Assembly: GCA_019245575.1 (NCBI GenBank)
Contig: JAFARE010000001.1
Location: 124,001 to 188,000 of the forward strand
DNA length: 64,000 nucleotides
Direction: 5' to 3'
DNA from: Candidatus Dormiibacterota bacterium
GTDB taxonomy: Bacteria; Chloroflexota; Dormibacteria; Aeolococcales; Aeolococcaceae
The first letter of the stretch is position 1; the number at the start of each line of letters is the position of its first letter. Both the position numbers and the translations under genes were made by a program. Shown here one piece after another: positions 9,790-17,779 of the stretch. The notes beneath the pieces are model-generated. The model was not told the origin of the DNA. It did not search any database and saw only the letters and a list, made by a program, of their open reading frames with translations.

Positions 9790-10332
9790 GTGCCGACGGT
9801 GGTCGCGCTGCTCCGGGGCATCAACGTGGGTGGCCGCGCCATGGTCGGCATGGCGGCGCTGCGCGCGGTCGCTGAGCGATTGGGCTACGCGAACGTTCGC
9901 ACGCACCTGCAGAGCGGCAACCTGCTCGTCGACACAGACGCATCCGCCGGCGCGGTGGCAGCCGCGATCGAAGGCGCCCTCCTGACCGAGCTCGGTATGT
10001 CGGTCCGCGTGATCACGCGGACTCCTCTCGAGTTGCAGGACGTCGTGCGCAACGACCCGTTCGGCGAGGCGGCCACGGGGCCCTCGCGGCACATGGTTGT
10101 CTTCCTGTCGCAATCACTGCCGCAGGAGCGAGTCGATGCCGTCGCCGGCCGGAGCTTCGAGCCGGACGTTTTCAGGGTGATCGGCAGGGAGATCCATGTC
10201 TGGCTTCCCGGCGGAGTCATCGGTTCACGGCTCATGTCCGCTCTCTCGGAGAAGCGCCTCGGCGTCGTCGCGACTACGCGCAACTGGAACACGGTCGCCG
10301 CATTGGCCCGCATGTCGTCGCAGCCCGGATGA
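9790..10332 (+). CDS. DUF1697 family protein
   Basis: Small soluble protein of 180 aa. The start VVALLRGINVGGRAMVGMAALRAV, the middle VRTHLQSGNLLVDTD and the end GVVATTRNWNTVAALARM are typical of DUF1697, whose biochemical role is unknown. The start is GTG with TACAAA exactly 6 nt upstream, pointing to a leaderless mRNA. Its TGA overlaps the ATG of the next membrane-protein gene by 4 nt (ATGA), so the two are translationally coupled. Confidence 0.88.
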   Translation: MPTVVALLRGINVGGRAMVGMAALRAVAERLGYANVRTHLQSGNLLVDTDASAGAVAAAIEGALLTELGMSVRVITRTPLELQDVVRNDPFGEAATGPSRHMVVFLSQSLPQERVDAVAGRSFEPDVFRVIGREIHVWLPGGVIGSRLMSALSEKRLGVVATTRNWNTVAALARMSSQPG

Positions 10333-11375
10333 ACCGGCTGATCGGCCGCGTCATCCGCGGCGTGCGCGCCGCGTATCGAGCGCTGCAACGCGTTCCGCTG
10401 CTCGGCCCGGTGGCGCGGGTGCTCCGCCGCCACTGGCTGGCGGCGATCTCAGTGCTGTGCCTCGTCGGCCTCGTCATCGGCGTCGATCCGGTGAAGCTGG
10501 GTGGCGTGCTGCGCCACATCGACTGGCGCATCGCGCTGCTCATGGTGCCGGTGACGATCGGCTGCTACACGGCGCGCGGCCTGGCCTGGTGGGTGGCGCT
10601 GCTGCGGATCGGCGCGCGCATCAGCTTCATGCGGTGTCTCGCCGTGGAGTTCGCCGGACAGGTGCTAGTGTTTCTGCCGCTGGGCGACCTGGCCCGGGTG
10701 AAGCTGGCGCGCCACAGCGATCCCGGCGGCCCGGGCAGCGGGCGCCTCGCCGGCACGATCGTCTTCCAGGAGCTGCTCTACATGACGCTCATCGGCTTCG
10801 GTGTGCTGGCGCGCGTCGCGGCTCACCCGGATGTCGCGGTGCTCGTGGTCATCATGACGCTCGCCCACGTGGGGATCTTCACGATCCTCCTGTGGCAGCC
10901 CGCGTATCGCTGGGCGCTGCGCATGGTGGAGCGCATCCACGTCTTTCGCCGCTTCGACCATCAGCTGCGCACCCTGCAGCCGACGTTCGTCGAGCTCTTC
11001 GCGCCGCGCACGTTCATCCCTGTCTTCTTGCTGCAGGCGCTCTCCGTGCTGGGCACGTACACGCTGTTCTTCCTTGCGCTGCAGGCGATCGGCGAGCACC
11101 ACGTCACCTTCACGGCCGCCGTGTTCGTGCTCGGCCTGAGCTACATCCTCGCCGGACTCAGCTTCGTGCCCGGCGGTCTCGGAGCATTCGAAGGACTCCT
11201 CACCCTGCTGATGATCGCGTCGGGCATTCCCGCAGCCGTGGGCGCCGCCGCGGGCCTGCTCTACCGGGCGTACAACGACGGGCTGATGGCGATGGTCGGC
11301 GCGGTGGCCGGGCTGTTCGTGCGCCGTCCGGAACGGGGGCGCAGGCGCCGGCGTCGGGCTCGCGCCGCAGCCTGA
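10329..11375 (+). CDS. Flippase-like integral membrane protein (LPG synthase TM domain / UPF0104)
   Basis: Membrane protein of 348 aa with about eight hydrophobic segments. After a basic N-terminus come WLAAISVLCLVGLVIGVDPVKL and the family signatures VEFAGQVLVFLPLGDLARVKLAR and AGLSFVPGGLGAFEGLLTLL. These mark the lysylphosphatidylglycerol-synthase TM / AglD-like family (PF03706), linked to lipid or lipid-linked sugar transport or transfer. The catalytic aminoacyl-transfer domain of MprF is absent. The Arg-rich tail is probably cytoplasmic. It is coupled to DUF1697 by an ATGA overlap and ends 3 nt from the convergent GT4 gene. Confidence 0.8.
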   Translation: MNRLIGRVIRGVRAAYRALQRVPLLGPVARVLRRHWLAAISVLCLVGLVIGVDPVKLGGVLRHIDWRIALLMVPVTIGCYTARGLAWWVALLRIGARISFMRCLAVEFAGQVLVFLPLGDLARVKLARHSDPGGPGSGRLAGTIVFQELLYMTLIGFGVLARVAAHPDVAVLVVIMTLAHVGIFTILLWQPAYRWALRMVERIHVFRRFDHQLRTLQPTFVELFAPRTFIPVFLLQALSVLGTYTLFFLALQAIGEHHVTFTAAVFVLGLSYILAGLSFVPGGLGAFEGLLTLLMIASGIPAAVGAAAGLLYRAYNDGLMAMVGAVAGLFVRRPERGRRRRRRARAAA

Positions 11376-11378
11376 TCC

Positions 11379-12506
11379 TCAGGCGACGTCAGCGGCGCCG
11401 CACAGCTCGCCGTAGGTCTCGAGCAGCCGGTCCACGCGTGTGCGCAGCGCGTACTCGTCCTGCGCGCGCTGCCGCGCGCGGCGTCCCAGCGCCTCGCGCA
11501 GCGCGGCGTCGTCGTGCAGCCGCCGCAGTGCCGCGTCGAGGTGGCCGTCGAGCGGCCGCACCGGGATGCGGATGCCCGCATCGGCGACCGCGGCGCCGTC
11601 GTCGCCGACGTCGGTTGCGATGATGGCGCAGCCCGCAGACATCGCTTCCAGCAGCGAAAGCGACAGCCCCTCGGCGGTGGAGGGCAGCACGAACACGTCG
11701 GCGGCGCGGAGGATGTCGCGGCAGCCTTCGCGCTCGTGCACGGCGCCGAGCACACGTATGCGTGGGTCGCCGCGCGCCATGCGGCGGATGCGCCGCTCCA
11801 GCGCACCCGAGCCCGCCACCAGCAGCAGGTGATCGTCACCCCACGGCTGGCGGCGGAACGCTCGAACCAGCGCGGTGACGCGCTTCTCGGGGTCGAGCCG
11901 CCCCAGGTACGCAACGGTGAACGCCGGGTCCATCGCAGCGCGGATCCGTGACGCGCCCGGCGTCATGAAGGACGTGTCGACGCCGTTGGGCACCACCTCG
12001 ATGGTGCCCGGATCACAGCCGGTCGACACGAGCAGCGCGCGCTGATCCCCGCTCAGCGCGATGCAGCGGTCGGCGCGGGCCAGCGCGCCCCGATGGAAGC
12101 GATACAGCGCGCCCAGCACGCGGCCCCGCGCGCTGTTCGGTGACGCATAGGGAAGGTGCACGGTGACGAGGGTCGGTATCCCATGGCGCCGCGCCCATCC
12201 GAGGATCCACGCGTCGAGCAGCGAGTGACTCAGCGACACGTGCACGACGTGGGGCTCGAACCTCGTCAGCGCTTTCGCGATGCGCCGCCGCGAGCCGGGC
12301 AGTGGGAGCAGCACGGTCTTGAACCGCGCGGCCTTGAGACGCAGGGCGTGCGCAACCGGGGCGCGATGACCGTCGAGCCGGTGGCAGATGAAGAGCACGT
12401 CGACGCCGTGGGCGGCCAGCGCTGCCACGGTCTGCTCGCTGTACGAGCTGAGGCCGTCAGCGCGACGGCCACTGCCGTGGCCGAACCAAGCCACCCGCAG
12501 GCTCAC
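11379..12506 (-). CDS. Glycosyltransferase family 4
   Basis: GT-B fold glycosyltransferase of 375 aa. It begins with VAWFGHGSGRRADGLSSYSEQTVAALAAHG (acceptor-side loop), has the inter-domain VVPNGVDTSFM, the donor-domain strand VAYLGRLDPEKRV, and the nucleotide-sugar site FVLPSTAEGLSLSLLEAMSAGCAIIATDVGDD with the family EGLSLSLLEA acid motif. The donor sugar is unknown; lipid or exopolysaccharide glycosylation is plausible. Start GTG 12506 has TAATGT exactly 6 nt upstream, so it is likely leaderless. Confidence 0.88.
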   Translation of the reverse strand: MSLRVAWFGHGSGRRADGLSSYSEQTVAALAAHGVDVLFICHRLDGHRAPVAHALRLKAARFKTVLLPLPGSRRRIAKALTRFEPHVVHVSLSHSLLDAWILGWARRHGIPTLVTVHLPYASPNSARGRVLGALYRFHRGALARADRCIALSGDQRALLVSTGCDPGTIEVVPNGVDTSFMTPGASRIRAAMDPAFTVAYLGRLDPEKRVTALVRAFRRQPWGDDHLLLVAGSGALERRIRRMARGDPRIRVLGAVHEREGCRDILRAADVFVLPSTAEGLSLSLLEAMSAGCAIIATDVGDDGAAVADAGIRIPVRPLDGHLDAALRRLHDDAALREALGRRARQRAQDEYALRTRVDRLLETYGELCGAADVA

Positions 12507-12535
12507 GCCAAAACATTAGCCAAGCGGTACCGACC

Positions 12536-15436
12536 TCAGGCGCCGAGCGCGAATGCCGTGACCTCGTCGAGCGACATGTCCGCGCCGCGCCGCCTCGCCT
12601 CCGCAAGGCTCGCCTCATCCAGGCGGCTCACCACGTCGCGCAGGCGCGCCTCGGCGGAGTCGCGCGCGGGCGATGGGTCGGGCTTGGCGCCTCGCTGCGC
12701 GTAGAGCCGTGCCACGGCGGCGCTGAGCGTGGCCGCGCGCGGCGCCTGCTCTTGCGCCGCCGCGAGAAACATGAACGCCTCCACCACCACCGCCGCGTAC
12801 AGCGGTGGTGCATGACGCAGCGCCTCCGCCGCGTACTCGCGCGCGGCCTCGTAGTTGCCGAGGAAGCACTCCAGGTGTGACAGGTTCACGAGCCCGTAGT
12901 AGCGCGACACCTCCTGGGCCATCTCCACCTGCTGCAGATAGCGCGCGCGCGCCTCGTCGTAGTTCCCTGCGTAGAAGCAGCATTCGCCCAGGTTGCCCAG
13001 CGCGGTTGCAATCCCCTCGCGAAAGCCCACGCGCTCCCACATCGCCAGCGCGGCGCGGGTGTATCGCTCCGCTTCGTCGTTGGTCTCGCGTCCCATGCTG
13101 ACCACCCCGAGGCTGTGCGTCAGCTCGCCCACCATGAAGTCGTCGCCCGCGCTCTCAGCGAGTGGCAGGGCGTCCTTGAAGATCTGCACCGCGCGCGCCA
13201 CGTCGCCCTGGATCGTCACCAGCCGGCCCAGGCCGCTCATCGCCTGCGCTCGCGGCCCGGCGGCGTCCACCGGCAGCGCAAGCACCCGCTCGAGCCACTG
13301 GCGCCCCTCGCTGAGCAGACCCTGCATCCACCAGTAGAAGCGCCACGCGCCGGCCAGCTCCAGACAGAGCAAGGGATCCGCCTCGTATGACCACTCCATC
13401 GCGGCGCGCGCGTTGCTGTAGTCCGCGTGGTACTGCTGCAGCGCTGCGCTCGCGTGCCCTTCGACATACACGCGCTCGCACGCGCGTCCGAGCTCCAGGT
13501 AGTGCACCGCGTGCAGCCGCCGCAGCCCGGGCGCTTCACCCTCGGCGAGTCGCTCCTGCACGTACTCGCGCATCGTCTCGAGCAGGCGGTAGCGGCCCTC
13601 GCCGGCGAGCGCGGTGTCGAACGTGACCAGCGAGCGGTCCACCAGGCGCGTCATGAGGTCGGGAACATCACCCGCCGGCAGCGCCGTCTCGTCGCCGCAC
13701 ACCGCCTCGACGGCGCGCAGCGTGAAGCTGCCGGAGAACACGCCCAGCCGCGCGAACAGCGCGCGCTCCTGCTCCGTCAGCAGCGCGCTGCTCCAGTCGA
13801 GCGTCTCGCGCATGGTCCGGTGGCGCGACACGGCGGCGCGGCTCGACCCCGCCAGCAGACGGAAGCGGTCGTCGAGACGGCCGACCATCTCCTCCAGCGC
13901 AAGCGCGCTGACGCGCGCAGCGGCCAGCTCGATGGCGAGCGGGATGCCGTCGAGCCTGGTGCACACCTCCATCACCGCAGCCGCGTTCGCCTCGCTGAGC
14001 TGGAACGTGGGGCGCGCCATCACGGCGCGCTCGACGAAGAGCCGCACGGACTCATAGGACTGGGCGCTCTGCAGCGACCTGGCGTGCTCCGGCGCCGGCA
14101 GGCGCAGCGGTGTCACCGGCCACACGCGCTCGCCGGGGACGTCGAGCCGCTCCTGGCTGGTGGCGAGGACCGACAGCCCCGGGCAGAGGTCGAGCAGCCG
14201 CTGCACCGTCGCGGCGACCGCGTCGATGACGTGCTCGCAGTTGTCGAGCACCAGCAGCAGCCGTCGTTCCTCGAGCAGCGTGCTCAGGCTCTCCTCCAGC
14301 GACGCGCCGGGCAGCTGGCGCAGGCCGAGCGCAGCCAGCGCCGCCTGGGCCACCATGCCCGGCTCGCTGATGGCGGCGAGGTCCACCAGCCATACGCCGT
14401 CGGCGAAGGCGTCCCGCACCAGGTCTGCCACCTGGATGGCGAGGCGGGTCTTGCCGATGCCGCCCGGCCCGACCAGCGAGAGCAGCCGCGCGCCGGGGAC
14501 GAGCGCGGCGAGGACGGCCACGTCCTCCTCGCGTCCGACGAAGCTGGAGAGCCGCGCCGGGAGGTTGTGGCGGCGCGACGGTATGCCGGCCGCCTGCGGC
14601 CTCGGCCGCGCCACCTCCGGCGCGGGAGCAGCCGACGGCTCCTGGTTGAGGATCTCCTTGAACCGCGCCTGCAACTCGGGGCCGGGCTCCATGCCAAGGT
14701 CCTCGGATAGGAGCTTGCGGGTGCGGTGGTACACGTCTGACGCCTCGGCCTGGCGCCCACACCGGTACAGCGCCAGCATCAGCTGGCTCTGCAGCCGCTC
14801 GCGCAGCGGGAAGCGCCCGGCGAAGGCCTCCAGCTCACCGACGACCGAGTTGTGCAGACCGAGGCGCAGGCACGTGTCGAACCGCTGCTCGACCGTTTCC
14901 AGGCGCAGCTTCTCCAGCGCGGAGCGCTCGCCCACCGCGAAGGCGTCGTTGCCGAACTCGGGCAGGGGGTCGCCGCGCCAGAGCGCGAGGGCATCCTCGA
15001 GCAGGCGCAGCGCCGCCTGGTCGTCGCCGGCTTCGCTGGCGCGGCGCGCCCGGCCGACCAGCTCGCGGCAGCGGGACAGGTCGATGTGGTCGGCGGGGAT
15101 CGACAGCTGGTAGCCGGAGGTTTTGCGCGCCAGCAGACGGCGCCCGGCGGCGTCGTCCTCCTCGATGGCGCGGCGCAGCTTGGACACGTGCACGCGGAGC
15201 ACGTCCTCGGCGCCCGCCGGCGGCTCCTCGGGCCAGAGCAGCTCGATCAGGCGATCGTCGGTGACGACGTGGTTGGCCTCCAGCGCCAGCGCCGCCAGCA
15301 GGGTGCGCTGCTTCGTTCCCTTGAGCTCGACGGCGCGGCCGCGGCGGCGCGCCTCCACGCTGCCAAGAAGAAGGATCTCCACGTCCCCGCCGTCCGCGGA
15401 CTCCCCCTCAGCCCGGACCGCATCGCGATCGGCCAA
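12536..15436 (-). CDS. BTAD-type (SARP/LAL-like) transcriptional regulator with NB-ARC ATPase and TPR domains
   Basis: Large regulator of 966 aa. Residues about 20-100 form an OmpR-like winged helix (VEILLLGSVEARRRGRAVELKG, LIELLWPEEPPAGAEDVLRVHVSKLRRAI). Residues about 105-250 are the BTAD helical repeats. A signalling ATPase follows with the P-loop SLVGPGGIGKTRLA near residue 327 and Walker B LLLVLDNCEHV. TPR-like helices fill roughly 650-940. This is the AfsR/GutR-like layout in which ATP binding gates DNA binding. The TTG start has GGAGAGG 5-8 nt upstream; no in-frame ATG is nearby. It is divergent from an MFS exporter 260 nt away, which may be its target. Confidence 0.88.
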   Translation of the reverse strand: MADRDAVRAEGESADGGDVEILLLGSVEARRRGRAVELKGTKQRTLLAALALEANHVVTDDRLIELLWPEEPPAGAEDVLRVHVSKLRRAIEEDDAAGRRLLARKTSGYQLSIPADHIDLSRCRELVGRARRASEAGDDQAALRLLEDALALWRGDPLPEFGNDAFAVGERSALEKLRLETVEQRFDTCLRLGLHNSVVGELEAFAGRFPLRERLQSQLMLALYRCGRQAEASDVYHRTRKLLSEDLGMEPGPELQARFKEILNQEPSAAPAPEVARPRPQAAGIPSRRHNLPARLSSFVGREEDVAVLAALVPGARLLSLVGPGGIGKTRLAIQVADLVRDAFADGVWLVDLAAISEPGMVAQAALAALGLRQLPGASLEESLSTLLEERRLLLVLDNCEHVIDAVAATVQRLLDLCPGLSVLATSQERLDVPGERVWPVTPLRLPAPEHARSLQSAQSYESVRLFVERAVMARPTFQLSEANAAAVMEVCTRLDGIPLAIELAAARVSALALEEMVGRLDDRFRLLAGSSRAAVSRHRTMRETLDWSSALLTEQERALFARLGVFSGSFTLRAVEAVCGDETALPAGDVPDLMTRLVDRSLVTFDTALAGEGRYRLLETMREYVQERLAEGEAPGLRRLHAVHYLELGRACERVYVEGHASAALQQYHADYSNARAAMEWSYEADPLLCLELAGAWRFYWWMQGLLSEGRQWLERVLALPVDAAGPRAQAMSGLGRLVTIQGDVARAVQIFKDALPLAESAGDDFMVGELTHSLGVVSMGRETNDEAERYTRAALAMWERVGFREGIATALGNLGECCFYAGNYDEARARYLQQVEMAQEVSRYYGLVNLSHLECFLGNYEAAREYAAEALRHAPPLYAAVVVEAFMFLAAAQEQAPRAATLSAAVARLYAQRGAKPDPSPARDSAEARLRDVVSRLDEASLAEARRRGADMSLDEVTAFALGA

Positions 15437-15557
15437 CAGCCCCCTCTCCGTCAGCCGGTGTTCACAGGATTTTTAGGTTTCAGAAAGGCTGTAGCTGGAA
15501 CCTGTCGCCGCTCGATAGAGCAACCGCTGCGGAGGATACCGCAAGGAGACAGGACCC

Positions 15558-15584
15558 ATGGTCGACGGCGCAGCCTGGAGCTGA
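15558..15584 (+). CDS. Candidate 8-codon leader peptide upstream of MFS transporter
   Basis: A tiny ORF encoding MVDGAAWS then TGA. A strong Shine-Dalgarno sequence (AAGGAG) lies about 10 nt before the ATG, better than that of most full-size genes here. It is followed within 20 nt by two strong hairpins and then the MFS start 113 nt downstream. This is the layout of ribosome-mediated attenuation in drug-efflux genes. Function is inference; the sequence shows only the ORF, its SD and the hairpins. Confidence 0.45.
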   Translation: MVDGAAWS

Positions 15585-15603
15585 CCGACACACGAACGAC
15601 GAC

Positions 15604-15668
15604 CCAGCGCTGTGCGGGAGACAGCGCTGGTAGCGGTGGGCGCCGTGTCTGGGGACGCGGCGCCCGCC
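15604..15668 (+). promoter_or_regulatory. Tandem hairpins in the MFS leader (possible attenuator)
   Basis: Hairpin 1 (15604-15630) has perfect 10-nt arms CCAGCGCTGT / ACAGCGCTGG around a 7-nt loop. Hairpin 2 (15635-15668) pairs GGTGGGCGCCGTG with CGCGGCGCCCGCC, with G-U pairs and an 8-nt loop. They lie between the leader ORF and the MFS start. No T-tract follows, so sequestration or pausing is as likely as intrinsic termination. Confidence 0.6.
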
Positions 15669-15696
15669 TTGCGCAACAGGACTTGAGGGACAGACG

Positions 15697-17001
15697 TTGA
15701 CAGTCAGCATCGCGGTGCCGGGCACCGCAAGAACCGAGCGGCGGCGGTCGAGCGGAGCGGTGCGCTTCCTGCTCGCGGCGGGCACGTCGTCGTACGGCGA
15801 CTGGCTCAGCACCGTAGCGCTGGTCGTGCTTTTGTACCGGCTCACCGGCACGGTGACCGGTCCCGCGCTGTACATCCTCGTGCGCGTCGCGCCGCGTGTT
15901 CTGGGGCCGGGATTCGGCGGGAGTCTCGCCGACCGCATCGGCCCGGCGCGTGTCGCCGCCGCGTGCGCGCTGCTGCAGGGCGGACTCACCGCGTCGGTCC
16001 TGCTGCTGGCGCAGCACCAGGTGGCGTGGGCGATCTACCTGGTGGTCGCCGCCGCGCAGCTGACCGGGTCGATGGCGCAGCCGGCATACAGCGCGGTCAT
16101 TCCGCGCGTCGTGCGCCCCGAGCACCTGCGGCGCATCAACGGCGCGTACCAGGCGATCTTCGAGTCGAGCGTGCTGGTGGCGCCGGCGCTGGGAGCGCTG
16201 CTGCTGACACACCTCTCGCCGCTCGTGCTGATCGCCATCGACGCGCTGTCGTTCGCGGTCGCGGCCGCACTGCTGGTCACGGTCCACGTCGCACCGGTAG
16301 TCTCCACCGGGGCGTCCGCCGCCCGCCGCAGCCTCGCCACGGGGTTCGCGGTGGTGCGGCGCGACGCGATGCTGCGGGCCTTCGCGGCGGCCCACTTCTG
16401 CAGCGGCGTCGTGATCACGTGCTTGCAGGCGGTGCTGGTGATCGCCGCGACACAGCGCTTCGGCAGCGATGTTGCCGTGGGCTGGCTGTACGCCGCGGTC
16501 GGCGCGGGCGGCGTGTCGGGAAGCATCGTCGCGCTGACGCTGCGCGTGCATCGAGTCAGCGCGCGCTTCATCGTGGCCGGGACGCTGCTGGAGCTGGTGC
16601 CGCTGGCGCTCTTCAGCATCGTGAGCAACGTCGCCCTCTGCATGATGCTGCTGTTCGCCAGCACGTTCGTTGCCGCGGTGTACCAGACGAGCGGCTACGT
16701 CGGTCTGCAGCAGCGGGTGCCGATGGAGCTGATGGGCCGCGTCAACGCGGTGATGCGCCAGGGGCTCTACACCGGCATGCTCATCGGCGCCATCGGCGCG
16801 GCGACGCTGGTGCAGCTCCTCGGCTGGGTGTCGCTGGTGCTGGTGACGTCGGGGTTCGCGGTGCTGGCGCTGGCGCTGATGACGATGCGGCCGCGGGCCG
16901 CGTACCTCACCGGTGTGCGCGCGGGCTTCCGGAGCGCGATGGCGCACCCAGTGAGCGCAGCACCGCGAACCGCGCGGCTGTCGCCACGAGGCTCGCGCTG
17001 A
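15697..17001 (+). CDS. MFS transporter (MFS_3/EntS-like efflux family)
   Basis: Inner-membrane permease of 434 aa with about 12 hydrophobic segments. The first loop GDWLSTVALVVLLYRLTGT and the loop 2-3 motif GPGFGGSLADRIGPARVAA (motif A of the major facilitator superfamily) place it among drug- or siderophore-exporter-like MFS proteins. The TTG start has GAGGGA 8 nt upstream. It is divergent from the BTAD regulator and is preceded by a leader ORF and two hairpins, so expression is probably controlled after initiation. Its 3' end overlaps the convergent GT2 gene by 95 nt. Substrate unknown. Confidence 0.85.
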   Translation: MTVSIAVPGTARTERRRSSGAVRFLLAAGTSSYGDWLSTVALVVLLYRLTGTVTGPALYILVRVAPRVLGPGFGGSLADRIGPARVAAACALLQGGLTASVLLLAQHQVAWAIYLVVAAAQLTGSMAQPAYSAVIPRVVRPEHLRRINGAYQAIFESSVLVAPALGALLLTHLSPLVLIAIDALSFAVAAALLVTVHVAPVVSTGASAARRSLATGFAVVRRDAMLRAFAAAHFCSGVVITCLQAVLVIAATQRFGSDVAVGWLYAAVGAGGVSGSIVALTLRVHRVSARFIVAGTLLELVPLALFSIVSNVALCMMLLFASTFVAAVYQTSGYVGLQQRVPMELMGRVNAVMRQGLYTGMLIGAIGAATLVQLLGWVSLVLVTSGFAVLALALMTMRPRAAYLTGVRAGFRSAMAHPVSAAPRTARLSPRGSR

Positions 17002-17779
17002 CGACGTCGGAGTGGACCATGAGCGCGGAGCGCATCGCCTGCTGAGCGAACACCGGCTGCGGCCGGACGCGCGCGGGACCGAGCTCCCTGCGCAGCCGGG
17101 CCATGCCGCGCAGGTCCTCGAGGGCGGTGCGCGTGATCGCGACGCTGGAGTTGCGGTCCTCGACCCAGGTGACGGGAACCTCGGCGACCCGCAGGCCGGC
17201 ACGCTCCGCGCGGACGAGCAGCTCAGTGTCGAAGAACCAGTTCTGGTCCTGCACCGCGGGCAGCACGCGCCGGGCCACGTCGGCGCGCAGCACCTTGAAG
17301 CCGCACTGCGCGTCGCGAAAGCGCACACCCAGGAAGGCGCGGAGCAGGTGGTTGTACACCCGTGAGATCACCTCGCGGCGCAGGCTGCGCTGCACGCGGC
17401 TGGCGCGCAGCAGCCGGCTGCCGATCGCCATGTCCGCAGCACCCGATGCCACCATGCCGACGGCGGTGGGCAGCGCGCTCAGACCGGTCGAGAGGTCGGC
17501 GTCCATGTAGGCCACCACGTCCGCCGTGCTCGTGCTCCACGCGGCGCGCAGCGCGCGCCCGCGGCCCGGCTGCTCCAGGCGCAGCACGCGCACGCGCGGC
17601 AGCCCCCGGCTCAGGCGCGCGGCGACGCGCGCGGTCGAGTCGGAGCTGCCGTTGTCGGCGATGACGATGCGCGCGACGAGTCCCGGCATCGCGCACAGCG
17701 CGGCGTGCAGCTGACGGACGCTCTGCTCCAGGCAGCGCTCCTCGTTGCGCACCGGCACGACGACATCGACGCTGGTCAC
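16907..17779 (-). CDS. Glycosyltransferase family 2 (polyprenyl-phosphate sugar synthase-like)
   Basis: GT-A enzyme of 290 aa. VDVVVPVRNEERCLEQSV and RIVIADNGSSDSTARVA form the nucleotide-binding half; AYMDADLSTGLSALP carries the DxD metal site; RDAQCGFKVLRADVA and FFDTELLVRAERAGLRVAEVPVTWVEDRNSS resemble ALG5/DPM-type lipid-phosphate sugar synthases. The huge track ORF 16907-20428 is this gene plus a shadow of its neighbour. The real start is GTG 17779, overlapping the TGA of the ArnT-like gene by 4 nt (GTGA). The pairing suggests it makes the lipid-linked donor for that GT-C enzyme. Its tail overlaps the MFS gene. Confidence 0.85.
   Translation of the reverse strand: MTSVDVVVPVRNEERCLEQSVRQLHAALCAMPGLVARIVIADNGSSDSTARVAARLSRGLPRVRVLRLEQPGRGRALRAAWSTSTADVVAYMDADLSTGLSALPTAVGMVASGAADMAIGSRLLRASRVQRSLRREVISRVYNHLLRAFLGVRFRDAQCGFKVLRADVARRVLPAVQDQNWFFDTELLVRAERAGLRVAEVPVTWVEDRNSSVAITRTALEDLRGMARLRRELGPARVRPQPVFAQQAMRSALMVHSDVVSASLVATAARFAVLRSLGAPSRSGSPRAHR

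Noticed and set aside
15451-17328. 625-aa minus-strand ORF opposite the MFS gene
   Set aside because: His/Arg/Gln-rich composition typical of an antisense shadow; the plus strand encodes a clear MFS protein.
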